From the NCBI GenBank assembly GCA_036555705.1, contig DATBKT010000254.1, positions 1 to 15,557 on the forward strand: a stretch of DNA of 15,557 nt. The letters are read 5' to 3'. The notes beneath the pieces are model-generated. The model did not search any database. It saw only the letters and a program-made list of their open reading frames with translations, and was not told the origin of the DNA. Below are positions 7,500-14,688 of this stretch, piece after piece. The translations under genes and the position numbers were made by a program. This stretch comes from JARBAU01 sp029237525 (GTDB taxonomy: Archaea > Thermoproteota > Nitrososphaeria > Nitrososphaerales > Nitrososphaeraceae). Within the stretch, counting starts at the first letter, position 1; each line of letters opens with the position of its first letter.

Positions 7500-7901
7500 C
7501 TATCTTAGCTGTTCCTTTTGTTCTGTGGTCAATCCTTTCTGTCTTGCGAGTATGTATACCGTTATCCCAATGTATATGAATTGAAATATCTCCGTTGCTA
7601 TTCCGAGAGCATTAACTGATAATGCTCGACCGCTTCTAATTGGAGTTGAAGTTCTGGTTATAAAGTACATCGCTATCAGAATTATAGTTCCACCTATTCC
7701 AACATAATACCACATTTTTCCCCATCGCCGAGCCATAGGCCATACCCAGAATATTTGTAATATTCCAGATATTATAAAAAATATGGTCGAGAGTGATGCT
7801 CCTTTGCTAATACCATTTGCAGCTAATACTAGATGTAGTATTCCCGCAATTGCAGTTGCCGCAGCTGCTGCATAATATGGTAAGCTCGGATGGAGATGCA
7901 T
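7500..7901 (-). CDS. four-helix integral membrane protein, unknown function
   Basis: From ATG 7901 the product is 133 residues with four hydrophobic segments: near the N-terminus (YYAAAAATAIAGILHLVLA), around STIFFIISGILQIFWVW, around YYVGIGGTIILIAMYFI, and around LGIATEIFQFIYIGITVYIL. A short basic, Gln-rich tail follows (TTEQKEQLR). I recall similar small multi-spanning proteins in Nitrososphaeria genomes, but no function is known to me. ATG 7901 is preferred because a TTTTATAG box (7931-7938) would place transcription start a few bases before it; ATG 7922 and TTG 7928 in the same frame would extend the N-terminus by 7-9 residues. It is transcribed in the same direction as the F420 oxidoreductase, ~140 bases upstream of it, but that gene has its own TATA-like box. 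Confidence 0.75.
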   Translation of the reverse strand: MHLHPSLPYYAAAAATAIAGILHLVLAANGISKGASLSTIFFIISGILQIFWVWPMARRWGKMWYYVGIGGTIILIAMYFITRTSTPIRSGRALSVNALGIATEIFQFIYIGITVYILARQKGLTTEQKEQLR

Positions 7902-7928
7902 TTTTTCTAGGATTAGGATCATCTTCAA

Positions 7929-8225
7929 ACTATAAAAGGAGAACGTAAGTCATCGCTGTTGTTAATAACATGTAGTTATCTTCAAACTTTATTGTCATTG
8001 TTAATTCCTTTTTGTCCAAGATTGTTTCACATGATTGGTTTAGGATAGTCTATATGATAAAAATTAATATGTAGCGGAAATGGGGCCATGTCAAGCTACC
8101 TGAATGCTTAATTGTCTTGTAAGGCTGGTCACCCGTGTATAATTAATATAGTGAAATCAATAATTATAGAAAGTTCGTGCTAGATCTAGATGGAGCTTCT
8201 ATACTGGCTAATGTACAATGGATGT
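7929..8225. other. intergenic, no supported gene
   Basis: Contains the TTTTATAG box of the membrane protein gene (7931-7938, minus). The rest is AT-rich with scattered stops in all frames; nothing else recognised. Confidence 0.5.
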
Positions 8226-8322
8226 GAAATCTGACAGCGTCTAGTCAGCATATATACGATCCACACAAATCTGGCCGCATGATAGAATCATCGCGGAGCG
8301 CACACTACTCAAATCTGGCCGC
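8226..8322 (+). repeat. three spaced 13-bp repeats in a G+C-richer patch
   Basis: CAAATCTGGCCGC occurs exactly at 8266-8278 and 8310-8322, with an imperfect copy GAAATCTGACAGC at 8226-8238. Start-to-start spacings are 40 and 44 bp. The surrounding ~150 bases are visibly richer in G+C than the flanks. Confidence 0.6.
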
Positions 8323-8409
8323 GTACTATCAGGCTGCGTACGGCAACTATGTAACAGTTGGGCATCGGTGATTGCCGACAAAATCTACAAGGAGCTGCTA
8401 GAAGTGTGA
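8242..8409 (+). pseudogene. possible remnant of a small unrecognised gene
   Basis: One frame runs open for ~55 codons after a TAG and ends ASVIADKIYKELLEV-stop (stop at 8407-8409). A second frame over the first half reads YSNLAAYYQAAYGNYVTVG. Either could be coding, and together they resemble a gene with an internal frame change. There is no ATG/GTG start with a promoter, and no family was recognised. Base composition differs from the neighbours, suggesting foreign or formerly coding DNA. Confidence 0.25.
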
Positions 8410-8465
8410 AATTGCCGTGTACCGATGAGTCATGAAGGTTATCTGGCTTACTCCATAGTAATAGG

Positions 8466-8735
8466 TCAGTAGACTATGCCATGGGATGGATTGAATACCT
8501 TTATCTCATCATCACTAATTAGCAGCATTTCGGTTTTATACAAAGGTCCATTTAATGTATCTATTATGTTTAGCGTAAAGATCCACGACTAAATCATCTT
8601 TATAATTTACTCGTGTACATCGAGATTGCTGCCACAAGAATGTTGTTGACTACCTTAGTGAATCGCACCGTAATGTCTGATATCAGACACAGAATCTACG
8701 TACAGCGCGTTTTCAGATGACTTTAGGCTCTGGAC
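8466..8735 (-). pseudogene. decayed small gene, unrecognised
   Basis: Minus-strand fragments look coding but lie in more than one frame. An upstream piece reads LKSSENALYVDSVSDIRHYG, a middle piece VVNNILVAAISMYTSKL, and the C-terminal piece LYKTEMLLISDDEIKVFNPS ends at a TGA (8468-8466). Internal stops and frame changes separate them. The order and spacing would suit one protein of ~85-90 residues. I do not recognise its family. Confidence 0.35.
8674..8689. repeat. 16-bp perfect palindrome
   Basis: TGTCTGATATCAGACA is its own reverse complement over all 16 bases. It lies inside the decayed minus-strand ORF, so it may be chance or a leftover of coding sequence. It could also be a dimer-binding operator. 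Confidence 0.4.
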
Positions 8736-8859
8736 GTAACCATTTCCTAAACCTTTGATACTATTATCTTTATGATGCTATTTTCATAATCTTTTTACAC
8801 CGATTTTCAAAAGGAATTTAGCTGACCTGGCTTAGACTACCTTTATTATATAAAAAAAG

Positions 8860-8871
8860 TTATATATAAAT
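8860..8871 (+). promoter_or_regulatory. strong TATA box upstream of the receiver gene
   Basis: TTATATATAAAT centred at ~8866 is the best TATA match in the window. Twenty-six bases downstream lies ATG 8892, the right place for a leaderless start. That ATG is in a different frame from the receiver domain. Confidence 0.55.
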
Positions 8872-8891
8872 AATAACTTTTCAAAAAAATA

Positions 8892-9324
8892 ATGATTCAA
8901 ATTATTAACTTACAGGTGATTAGGAATTAGTACCCTACAACCTCAAAAACTGAAAATCATCATTACCGAGGAAAACCCTGATATTCAAATTCTTCTGGCA
9001 GGAACTATTGCACTCAAAGGTCATCAAGTATTTAAAGCATTCAATGCAGAGCAATGCCTGAAAAAAATTGCGGAATTAAATAATCAAGTCGATGTCGTAG
9101 TGATGGATGGAAAGACGGCATCTGATAGGGGAGTGATGTTGATCATAAAAATTAAACGTTTGAATCCAGAAATCAAAATATTTGCCATAGCAGATGATGA
9201 AAACGACAAAACTAGGATATTGGAATATGGTGCAGAGGAGTTTGCAATCAAGCCCATCAGCGCGGAAACGATTGTGGACAAACTTAATAGTATCTTTCTG
9301 AAAGAGCGACAAATATCAAAGTAA
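8892..9324 (+). CDS. stand-alone CheY-like receiver domain, frame-shifted at its 5' end
   Basis: The frame ending at TAA 9322-9324 encodes a response-regulator receiver of ~124 residues counted from CTG 8950. Visible are the acidic pair E7-E8 after the first strand (IIITEEN), the phosphoacceptor Asp53 in VVVMDG, Ala81 in FAIADDEN at the usual Thr/Ser site, and Lys101 in AIKPIS. It has no output domain, so it probably signals by protein contact. No ATG/GTG/TTG start exists in this frame upstream of the domain: a TGA at 8917-8919 closes it. The strong TATA points to ATG 8892, which reads MIQIINLQVIRN and stops at TAG 8928-8930. A +1 shift near AGG AAT TAG would join the two as ...VIR-ISTLQPQKLKIII. 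It may be a recent frameshift mutation, a recoding event or a non-canonical start. Confidence 0.7.
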
Positions 9325-9499
9325 GAATTCATACGATACGTGTTGCCCTTAATAGGATGTTTGCTTAGTAATTTGTGCATAAGGTGTTTCCAGATTTATT
9401 ATCTTGAATATTGAACTACACATTTGAATATGTTTCTGAATTGAATTCAGCAAGATCCATGTAATATTTGCTCGTCAATTCCTTTCACGCTGTTTTTAT

Positions 9500-10000
9500 C
9501 TAATTTTTTAATATACTTGAAGCTATAGTCATTGCATTGGTAATTGAGGGTTGTCTAGTATCAATTGTAATGTGTTCCATCTTAATTGGTTGGTATATGT
9601 CTTTCATCCGTTTATATACAGAAATGTCTGCATCAGAATAGTCGTTTCTTCGGTTTCTCAAACGAGAGATTATAATGTCCTCTGGACAGGTGCATTCAAC
9701 TACACACATTAGTTCTGGTAATATATTTAGGTTATTAATCAATTGTTTGCGTGAGTATTCTGTATTAAAAGTCGCATCAAGTATACAATTCACATTCGCA
9801 TCGTGGAGATATCTTGCCAGTAATGTTAAAATGTCATAAATCAACCTTCGTTCAAATCTTGTATAGGTTGGTCTTGGGAAAATCTCTTTCCTTATTTTAT
9901 CAGTAGATAAAACAACAGCGTTAATTAAACGGGCAAGGTCCTTTGAAATCGTAGATTTCCCAACTCCTGGCAGCCCACAGATAATGACTACAATGCTCAT
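9500..10000 (-). CDS. P-loop kinase, AAA/predicted-kinase family (166 aa)
   Basis: The product starts MSIVVIICGLPGVGKSTISK, with a Walker A GLPGVGKST at residues 9-17. A DATF motif follows the strand NCILDATF, and a Arg-rich lid segment (SRLRNRRNDYSD) lies near residue 125. This layout and length (~166) fit the small predicted kinases of the COG0645/zeta-toxin-like group, which phosphorylate small molecules; the substrate is unknown. I chose ATG 10000 because the beta-strand before Walker A then starts at residue 2. The 30-residue extension to 10090 has no domain character. A TATA-like GATTTATTATT lies ~20 bases upstream of ATG 10000. It converges with the receiver gene, 175 bases away, with no evident functional link. 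Confidence 0.85.
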   Translation of the reverse strand: MSIVVIICGLPGVGKSTISKDLARLINAVVLSTDKIRKEIFPRPTYTRFERRLIYDILTLLARYLHDANVNCILDATFNTEYSRKQLINNLNILPELMCVVECTCPEDIIISRLRNRRNDYSDADISVYKRMKDIYQPIKMEHITIDTRQPSITNAMTIASSILKN

Positions 10001-10590
10001 GTGATGACGCCAATAATAAATCAATCTCGATCGCTTAATTACGTTTTTGTTATTATCTGAGTGGCCGTGGACTGAATTTACAAACCACAATATGCTATTT
10101 CATTAATCATTTACTCAGATTAAACGAATCAAGACAAGCCTTCCCAAGTAGGTTTTTTTAGATATATCATATACGTATCAATAATCAACCAAATGCAACA
10201 TGCAAATCTGAAAAAGATAGATTTTTGATTCAGCGCAATGAATTATGATTCTACAAATGATGTAATACTACAAAGAGCATAGCCATACAATGATAACAAC
10301 AACATGGAATGAGAATACTGACGTTTAATTTAAAATCTGAAACTATATTTTTAACAAATAGCGGTGATTAAAAGAATCTATTACTAATCTGCTAGCTGTA
10401 CATATTCCGTAACTGCTAGGTGCAGGTCAGGTACAAGACCGTGTACGCTGATAAGACCAGATCGTTAGTATATTAATGATAATTAGACCAACAGGCGCAT
10501 ATTATACTATGCGAATATACTTGAATAATATCCAATTTAATAACCATTTTTTTCATATTCAGGTGCTTAAGACGTCCTTTTGTAAAAAAT
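10001..10590. other. intergenic, no supported gene
   Basis: AT-rich, stop-rich in all frames. A T7 run at about 10152-10158 may be a plus-strand termination signal but has no gene before it on that strand. No RNA gene was recognised. Confidence 0.5.
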
Positions 10591-10595
10591 AAGAT

Positions 10596-10606
10596 CTTTA
10601 TATATC
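10596..10606 (+). promoter_or_regulatory. TATA box of the PRC-barrel-like gene
   Basis: CTTTATATATC centred at ~10601 lies ~35 bases upstream of ATG 10636, giving a predicted leader of under 10 bases. Confidence 0.45.
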
Positions 10607-10635
10607 TTAAAAAGCAATTATTTAATGAAAGATTT

Positions 10636-10863
10636 ATGGTTAATTGGTCTTATCTGACAGAAACAAAAAAAGAGGTTAAAGCTAGCGATCAAAAGTCATG
10701 TGGGAACGTAATGGCCGAGTACGAGGATAACTTAGTAATAATAGAGGGTTCAGTTATAAAATCCCATGAATATATTGTTCCCAAATCAGTCGTAGACTAT
10801 TATGATGACAAGAATATTTACTTGAATATATCCAGAGATGCGCTTCTAGAATTTGATGTCTAA
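10636..10863 (+). CDS. PRC-barrel-like small protein (75 aa)
   Basis: The C-terminal two thirds fit the short PRC-barrel/DUF2171 pattern common in Nitrososphaeria: a strand ending in EGSVIKSHEYIVPKSVVDYY, then D-x-K-x-I-Y-L-N-I-S and a closing acidic helix (RDALLEFDV). Such proteins are small beta-barrel adaptors, often stress-associated; the function here is unknown. The N-terminal ~25 residues are charged. ATG 10636 is preferred since the ATG at 10624 is out of frame and the TATA box fits. No neighbour lies close enough for an operon, so it is probably transcribed alone. Confidence 0.7.
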   Translation: MVNWSYLTETKKEVKASDQKSCGNVMAEYEDNLVIIEGSVIKSHEYIVPKSVVDYYDDKNIYLNISRDALLEFDV

Positions 10864-11023
10864 CTTAACAACAAAATAATTCGAGATATAGTATTTGGTA
10901 TTAGTAGCAATGTTTCGTTTACGATAACAATTCTATATCTGTTTATTAGATTCTGTGTTGCATCTACGTAACCTGTATAGTTGGTTCTAGGTATTCAAGA
11001 ACATATTTAAGAATATAGTGTAA

Positions 11024-11069
11024 AATGTTGTTTATATAGCTAGGTCTAATGTTGTATATAGCTATGTCT
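11024..11069 (+). repeat. imperfect 22-24-bp tandem repeat
   Basis: AATGTTGTTTATATAGCTAG GTCT-type unit at 11024-11047 is followed directly by a 22-bp copy at 11048-11069 differing by a 2-base gap and one substitution. Each unit contains TATATAGCTA, so the pair duplicates a TATA-like element just before a small ORF. Confidence 0.6.
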
Positions 11070-11286
11070 ATTACATATCGTCAAGTTAAATTAACTTTAT
11101 TTGCCGGTGATTCGACCCATAGTTACAGTTATCTTGGCTCTGGGATGATAATGGATGTATTTGCGAGCTGGCAAAAGATCTGAACAGATGATGTTGATTG
11201 CTCGCAATTATATGATAGAAATTGTGCTTTTCCCAGCATCTGCGATTTCTATATTCAATATTATATTTAGAGAATACACTATATGA
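11064..11286 (+). pseudogene. two overlapping small ORFs, possible broken gene
   Basis: ATG 11064 opens a 39-residue frame containing LTLFAGDSTHSYSYLGSG and ending at 11183. In another frame ATG 11155 opens a 43-residue frame containing SEQMMLIARNYMIEIVLFPA, ending at TGA 11286. A single frame change near 11170 would join them into one ~75-residue product with a hydrophobic C-terminal part. No family was recognised and neither ORF may be real. Confidence 0.22.
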
Positions 11287-11459
11287 TAATAATTAAGTTT
11301 TATTCAATTAGTAATACAATAGTAATTTAAAATCTGGACTATCATGGGAAGTACATATCAATCATTGGATTATGCGTACTGTGCGCCACGAACTGCTGTG
11401 AGCCAATCAATGTAGAAATATCCAATGCTCTGACGGTAAAAATCATTTTGATTAGGGTG

Positions 11460-11560
11460 TTACTCTTTTCCTTTAATTTCGGCAATCAGGGCACTCTGTG
11501 GATATATCTTTTCTATATGCTTAGGAACTATAAGTAGAAGGACTCTGGACTTACTATGAA
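11460..11560 (-). pseudogene. short C-terminal coding fragment, unrecognised
   Basis: Minus-strand frame of ~30 codons without a start ends VPKHIEKIYPQSALIAEIKG plus two residues and a TAA (11462-11460). The sequence has a natural protein look (beta strand, Pro, amphipathic helix, strand). A preceding stretch in another frame may be its former N-terminus. It is likely a gene remnant; low certainty. Confidence 0.25.
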
Positions 11561-12087
11561 ATTAGACTAAAGCGATGGTTGTCAATTATCATAATGGGGC
11601 AAATTATGCCTCAATCATGCAAAGGCATTTTATGGAAAAATCTCCGTGGTCGAATTCACCATTTCGATATCAACACGCATGAAGAACGATAAAAACCATC
11701 TTTGAAAAAATATGCCTTTCTAATTTCACATTCGAAATTGACGTATTTTTTATCATAATTGGCAAGAGTAGTTACGATTGGAAGTCCGGTATTCGCCTAT
11801 TTTGTGATTTGACTCCGGTTGTGATTAGGCCAAGGTACATTTAAGAAACTAGGTGCATTTTCGCTTCATAGACGGTTCCAAGTTATTGTTTTATAATATT
11901 TATCATATTTTAAACAACGTTAGAATCATGGAAAACTAATATTATCGTCACTATTTCTCTGAATTTATTTACTATTTCACTATGCTACCGCTATTACAGT
12001 TCTAATGAAAAGGTAGTCAAGTAGCACAAAGTACAGCGAAAGTTGCAAAAATTTACTACCTTAATAATCTATATGATGTATAGTAAT

Positions 12088-12387
12088 ATGATGAGTAGTA
12101 TTGCTAAGAAGGTTAAGGATACACTTGAAGATGTTAAAGATAAGGCAGTAGGTAGTTCCGAAAATACTCGAGAAAGGACAGAAGAATACACAGGGCAAAA
12201 TCAAAGTGATCCTACCAGAGAATATGAATCAAAGGAACCAATGTCACCAGCCAAGATAAATGAGCATGAACCAACAGCAGTAAGCAGAGAGAATACACAG
12301 TCGTCGAGCCAGCCATCTTCTGCAGAAGATGCTAAAGAAAAACTGAGAAGAAGTGGGATGACGGAGGGAACTGCCGGTTCTACATAG
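12088..12387 (+). CDS. hydrophilic, probably disordered stress-type protein (99 aa)
   Basis: From ATG 12088 the product begins MMSSIAKKVKDTLEDVKDKA, an amphipathic helix with Lys/Asp/Glu repeats like CsbD- or LEA-type proteins. A long Ser/Glu/Gln/Thr-rich tail without hydrophobic core follows, ending SGMTEGTAGST. This composition suggests a disordered protectant or membrane-surface protein; this is inference only. Starts in the same frame exist at TTG 12043, ATG 12073, 12088 and 12091. The last two are preferred since a TATA-like TTAATAATC centred ~12065 lies 23-26 bases upstream, giving a leaderless transcript. A stem-loop with T-run follows ~45 bases after the stop, so it is likely a single-gene unit. 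Confidence 0.65.
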   Translation: MMSSIAKKVKDTLEDVKDKAVGSSENTRERTEEYTGQNQSDPTREYESKEPMSPAKINEHEPTAVSRENTQSSSQPSSAEDAKEKLRRSGMTEGTAGST

Positions 12388-12430
12388 CTGAAAAAGACCA
12401 TCACGACAACAAATATTCAAAAGTTTGAAC

Positions 12431-12464
12431 TGTAACTGGAGTTACATTCAGTTTTTTATTTTTT
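12431..12464 (+). terminator. stem-loop plus T-rich tail
   Basis: TGTAACTGGAGTTACA (12431-12446) can fold with a 6-bp stem and 4-base loop and is followed by T6 and a second T6 within 20 bases (12452-12464). It lies 44 bases after the hydrophilic protein gene and is well placed to end its transcript; archaeal termination may need only the T-run. Confidence 0.55.
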
Positions 12465-12793
12465 CAATCTTGAATGAATTGAAATGCTCGATTAGATAAA
12501 CGTATTTATCGGATATGCAATAGCAGAATTTGAGTCAGCACTTACCTTCCATTTAATTGTTCTACAGAAATAATATTATATTGTGGACTCAATTCTAGTC
12601 CCTTCTCATTATCATTTTATCGCGATCGTAGGCATTTCGAAAACACAGCAGGTATAGGATAGGAGCTACATAAATTAATAGCATTCATTAAATTACTGGA
12701 TCGGCGTGCTAAATTAGTTGTATCTAGTATAGAAATGATGCTTACCTATAATGCTAATTAATAATCAAAGCTAAATAAACAGCTAGATTATAG
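12465..12793. other. intergenic, no supported gene
   Basis: AT-rich sequence with stops in all frames. AT-rich elements at ~12755-12780 (such as TTAATAATC and CTAAATAAAC) may serve as the TATA box of the next gene; neither is decisive. Confidence 0.45.
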
Positions 12794-13291
12794 ATGAGTA
12801 TTAAAGATTCTGCAATTGCTAAATCAGTTGGAGGGCAAGAAGAAAAGGATAAAATCAACGCTGATACTGTTCTTATGCATGTTTTAGAGAAAGGCACTAA
12901 AATCTCAAAACGTGATGCAAACTATAAGGAATTAGATAATAAGTCAGAATCCGAAGAAAGTTGTGCAAAATGTAAATTTAATCTTGGGGATGAAAAAAAG
13001 TGTCACATTGTCGAAGGAGAAATTAATAATGAATATGGCATGTCCAAGTTCTTTTCTGCAAAAGGTGTTGGCATGTTGCCCGGTGATATTGTCTGGGATT
13101 ATATAAAGAGAACAGGGAAGAAACTTCAATACGAGTCAGGAGATGTAATTGATAAAGGCGCCAACGGATTTCAATGTCAGGATTGTAAATATTTTTTATA
13201 TTATAATAAGTGTTTACTTATTAATGGAAGCTTTCTACCTGATATGAGCTGTGGGTACATTGTAAAAATTGGAAATGGGACAGATTTATAA
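12794..13291 (+). CDS. two-module Cys protein of thaumarchaeal type, HiPIP-like (165 aa)
   Basis: After a charged ~55-residue N-terminus come two similar Cys modules. The first is C57-x2-C60-x9-C70 (CAKCKFNLGDEKKC) with Gly-Met-Ser where a fourth Cys would be expected. The second is C128-x2-C131-x8-C140-x12-C153 (CQDCKYFLYYNKC ... MSC). Between them lies KFFSAKGVGMLPGDIVWDYI, which I remember as a conserved block in Nitrososphaeria proteins of this kind. The second module's pattern resembles high-potential iron-sulfur proteins, so a [4Fe-4S] or zinc site is plausible; no function is established to my knowledge. ATG 12794 is the only start near the conserved part with AT-rich promoter sequence upstream. 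It stands alone, with no operon partners. Confidence 0.8.
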   Translation: MSIKDSAIAKSVGGQEEKDKINADTVLMHVLEKGTKISKRDANYKELDNKSESEESCAKCKFNLGDEKKCHIVEGEINNEYGMSKFFSAKGVGMLPGDIVWDYIKRTGKKLQYESGDVIDKGANGFQCQDCKYFLYYNKCLLINGSFLPDMSCGYIVKIGNGTDL

Positions 13292-13588
13292 TATAACATA
13301 TGGCATAAGTTGCAATGGTGTTCTAATAATAGTAGAAATAGAGTATAATCAAAAACTGATTCTCTTAGAGTAAAATAAAAATTACTAGAAAACTTGCAAT
13401 CATACTTTATATTACTGACTACGATAAACATTTTCAAATTTGAGAGCATATCCATTAGATCTTTGCTATTCAGTTTGCTTGTAACGTTCTCCTATTTTCA
13501 ACGATTGTAATGACACCCCATTTATGTATCTGGTAATTATGTCCATAATGCGTATTTTGTTTCCTTTGATTGCCGTCCTTAGTTGACC
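13292..13588. other. intergenic, no supported gene
   Basis: AT-rich, stop-rich sequence; no promoter, RNA gene or repeat recognised. Confidence 0.5.
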
Positions 13589-13798
13589 TCAGTTTGGAGA
13601 TAGGTTGCTTATATAATTAAAGCGAAAGACTAGATCGTTGTTAGGATAACTGTTCAATGCATTAGGATAACTGTTTAATGCATTAACTAATTTTGAAAGT
13701 ATCTCATCATTTTCAGTGTGTAAATGTGAGGCCACCAAATTTAAATTTAAAACTAAATAATTAGGATTGAATAACCAGAAAATCACGTAGTCAAACAC
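13589..13798 (-). CDS. doubtful small ORF (69 aa) with internal duplication
   Basis: A frame from GTG 13798 to TGA/stop at 13589 encodes a 69-residue product containing HTENDEILSKLVNALNSYPN, then a second ALNSYPN copy from a 21-bp tandem duplication. The C-terminal half looks protein-like; the N-terminal part is hydrophobic and AT-driven. No family, and no convincing ribosome-binding site. It could be a remnant of a larger gene. The in-frame duplication keeps it open but is not evidence that it is expressed. Confidence 0.3.
   Translation of the reverse strand: MFDYVIFWLFNPNYLVLNLNLVASHLHTENDEILSKLVNALNSYPNALNSYPNNDLVFRFNYISNLSPN
13641..13682 (+). repeat. 21-bp tandem duplication
   Basis: TTAGGATAACTGTTCAATGC+A at 13641-13661 is repeated directly at 13662-13682 with one C-to-T change. 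The unit is a multiple of three and lies within the doubtful minus-strand ORF. Confidence 0.85.
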
Positions 13799-13927
13799 TG
13801 AAACTGATTAAGATTAAGATTGAGTATAGTATATTGCAGCAATTGGTTTCGCGATTTACCTACACGATTTCAAAAATATACTATTAAGTGATTACATACT
13901 CATCTAAATGCATGATATGCATAAGTA

Positions 13928-13935
13928 GTATAAAG
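13928..13935 (+). promoter_or_regulatory. TATA-like box of the C2H2 microprotein
   Basis: GTATAAAG lies ~20 bases upstream of TTG 13951, near the expected distance for a leaderless archaeal transcript. Confidence 0.35.
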
Positions 13936-13950
13936 ACCAAATAGTACGCC

Positions 13951-14055
13951 TTGCAGTTTAACTGGTTTCAGAAAAAATCCAAATGTGTTTCTTGTGGAGA
14001 AAAATTCAAGACTGAAGAAGATCTTGAACAGCACAAACGATTAAGTCATAGATAA
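13951..14055 (+). CDS. single C2H2 zinc-finger microprotein (34 aa)
   Basis: TTG 13951 opens a 34-residue frame: an N-terminal MQFNWFQKKS-type basic/aromatic leader, then one classical finger with C-V-S-C, twelve residues, and H-x4-H (KTEEDLEQHKRLSHR). It ends at TAA 14053-14055, right after the second His. One-finger proteins beginning with a short aromatic-lysine leader (MFxWFKKK style) are numerous in Nitrososphaeria by my recollection; they may bind DNA or protein. The start is unusual, but a TAG closes the frame two codons upstream and no ATG is available. A TATA-like box fits. It is too short for most gene finders. Confidence 0.65.
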   Translation: MQFNWFQKKSKCVSCGEKFKTEEDLEQHKRLSHR

Positions 14056-14458
14056 AATTAATCTAAGTCGAATCAATAATTGTGACTGTTTTATCTTTTA
14101 TCTAATCAGACTAGAATTCTAGGTCAGTTGCTTGCTTTATATTGTTCTATTGGAGTTGCTGCTGCGATTGATATTGCTGAGTTTAATCTTTCGAAAAGCC
14201 TCTCTATTGGTCAGTGTGCATATCGCTATAATTCAAATTGAAGGTTTATAACCAATTAAAACAAACGATCTCTGTCTTATTTATAATAAGAGAAAATCTT
14301 ATAATATTTATTACTACATATCTGAAATTAATAACATTGTCAAAATTTCTATGAATAGATGCTATATTGCTAGTTAGGTATATTTGATTAAATATTGTTA
14401 ACGTAGTATGTTCCAGAATAGAGAAACTTGGTTTTGAAAAAGTGTTATCTTAATATTT
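14056..14458. other. intergenic, no supported gene
   Basis: AT-rich with a T-rich patch just after the zinc-finger stop (TTTTATCTTTTATC, ~14087-14102) that may end its transcript. No other feature recognised. Confidence 0.45.
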
Positions 14459-14468
14459 ATTGTATAAT
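14459..14468 (+). promoter_or_regulatory. TATA-like box of the small membrane protein
   Basis: TTGTATAATT about 48 bases before ATG 14512 predicts a leader of ~20 bases. The leader holds a purine-rich GGTGGTG (14503-14509) a few bases before the ATG. Confidence 0.35.
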
Positions 14469-14511
14469 TTGATATCTAATTGCTAAATACTATTAAGCTT
14501 ATGGTGGTGTC

Positions 14512-14688
14512 ATGGTATTAGGAATGTTATGGACTATTATTTTGATTGTAGTAGCTATAATCGTCATTATACTGTTACTAAAGGTAGTTTTTGCAATAAT
14601 AGCAATAGGTCCTGTAATAATCGAACAACAACAGCATGAACTGCACAACATATCTTATTTGTTAACGCAAATTCCAATAAGATTGTAA
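14512..14688 (+). CDS. single-helix small membrane protein (58 aa)
   Basis: ATG 14512 opens a 59-codon frame to TAA 14686-14688. Residues ~3-36 are almost wholly hydrophobic (LWTIILIVVAIIVIILLLKV and on), one long or two short membrane segments. A soluble tail follows: EQQQHELHNISYLLTQIPIRL. The tail looks like an amphipathic helix that could pair with a partner. No family known to me. GGTG-rich sequence upstream could serve as ribosome-binding site, and the TATA box fits. The next open frame overlaps its end in the +2 frame. Confidence 0.6.
   Translation: MVLGMLWTIILIVVAIIVIILLLKVVFAIIAIGPVIIEQQQHELHNISYLLTQIPIRL

Larger units (their letters stand above)
10864..12087. other. 1.2-kb gene-poor AT-rich region with ORF fragments
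   Basis: Three weak coding-like fragments sit here (11064-11183 and 11155-11286 plus; 11460-11560 minus), listed separately, and a tandem repeat at 11024-11069. The rest shows stops in all frames and no RNA gene pattern. A TATA-like TTAATAATC (~12061-12069) belongs to the next gene. Confidence 0.5.

Noticed and set aside
8226..8322. Spaced repeats considered as a CRISPR array
   Set aside because: Units are only 13 bp, one is degenerate, there are three, and no cas gene is near.
9076..9380. Minus-strand ORFs opposite the receiver
   Set aside because: The plus strand has the receiver active-site residues; composition of the minus frames is not protein-like.
10001..10090. N-terminal extension of the P-loop kinase
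   Set aside because: The extra 30 residues have no domain character and the Walker A strand begins right at ATG 10000.
11645..11663. T-loop-like GGTCGAATTCACC, possible tRNA
   Set aside because: The loop order is wrong for a TPsiC arm and no acceptor, D or anticodon stems can be placed around it.
12201..12404. 67-codon minus-strand ORF
   Set aside because: Shadow of the Ser/Glu-rich hydrophilic protein; its Leu/Ser-rich sequence is the expected antisense of that composition.
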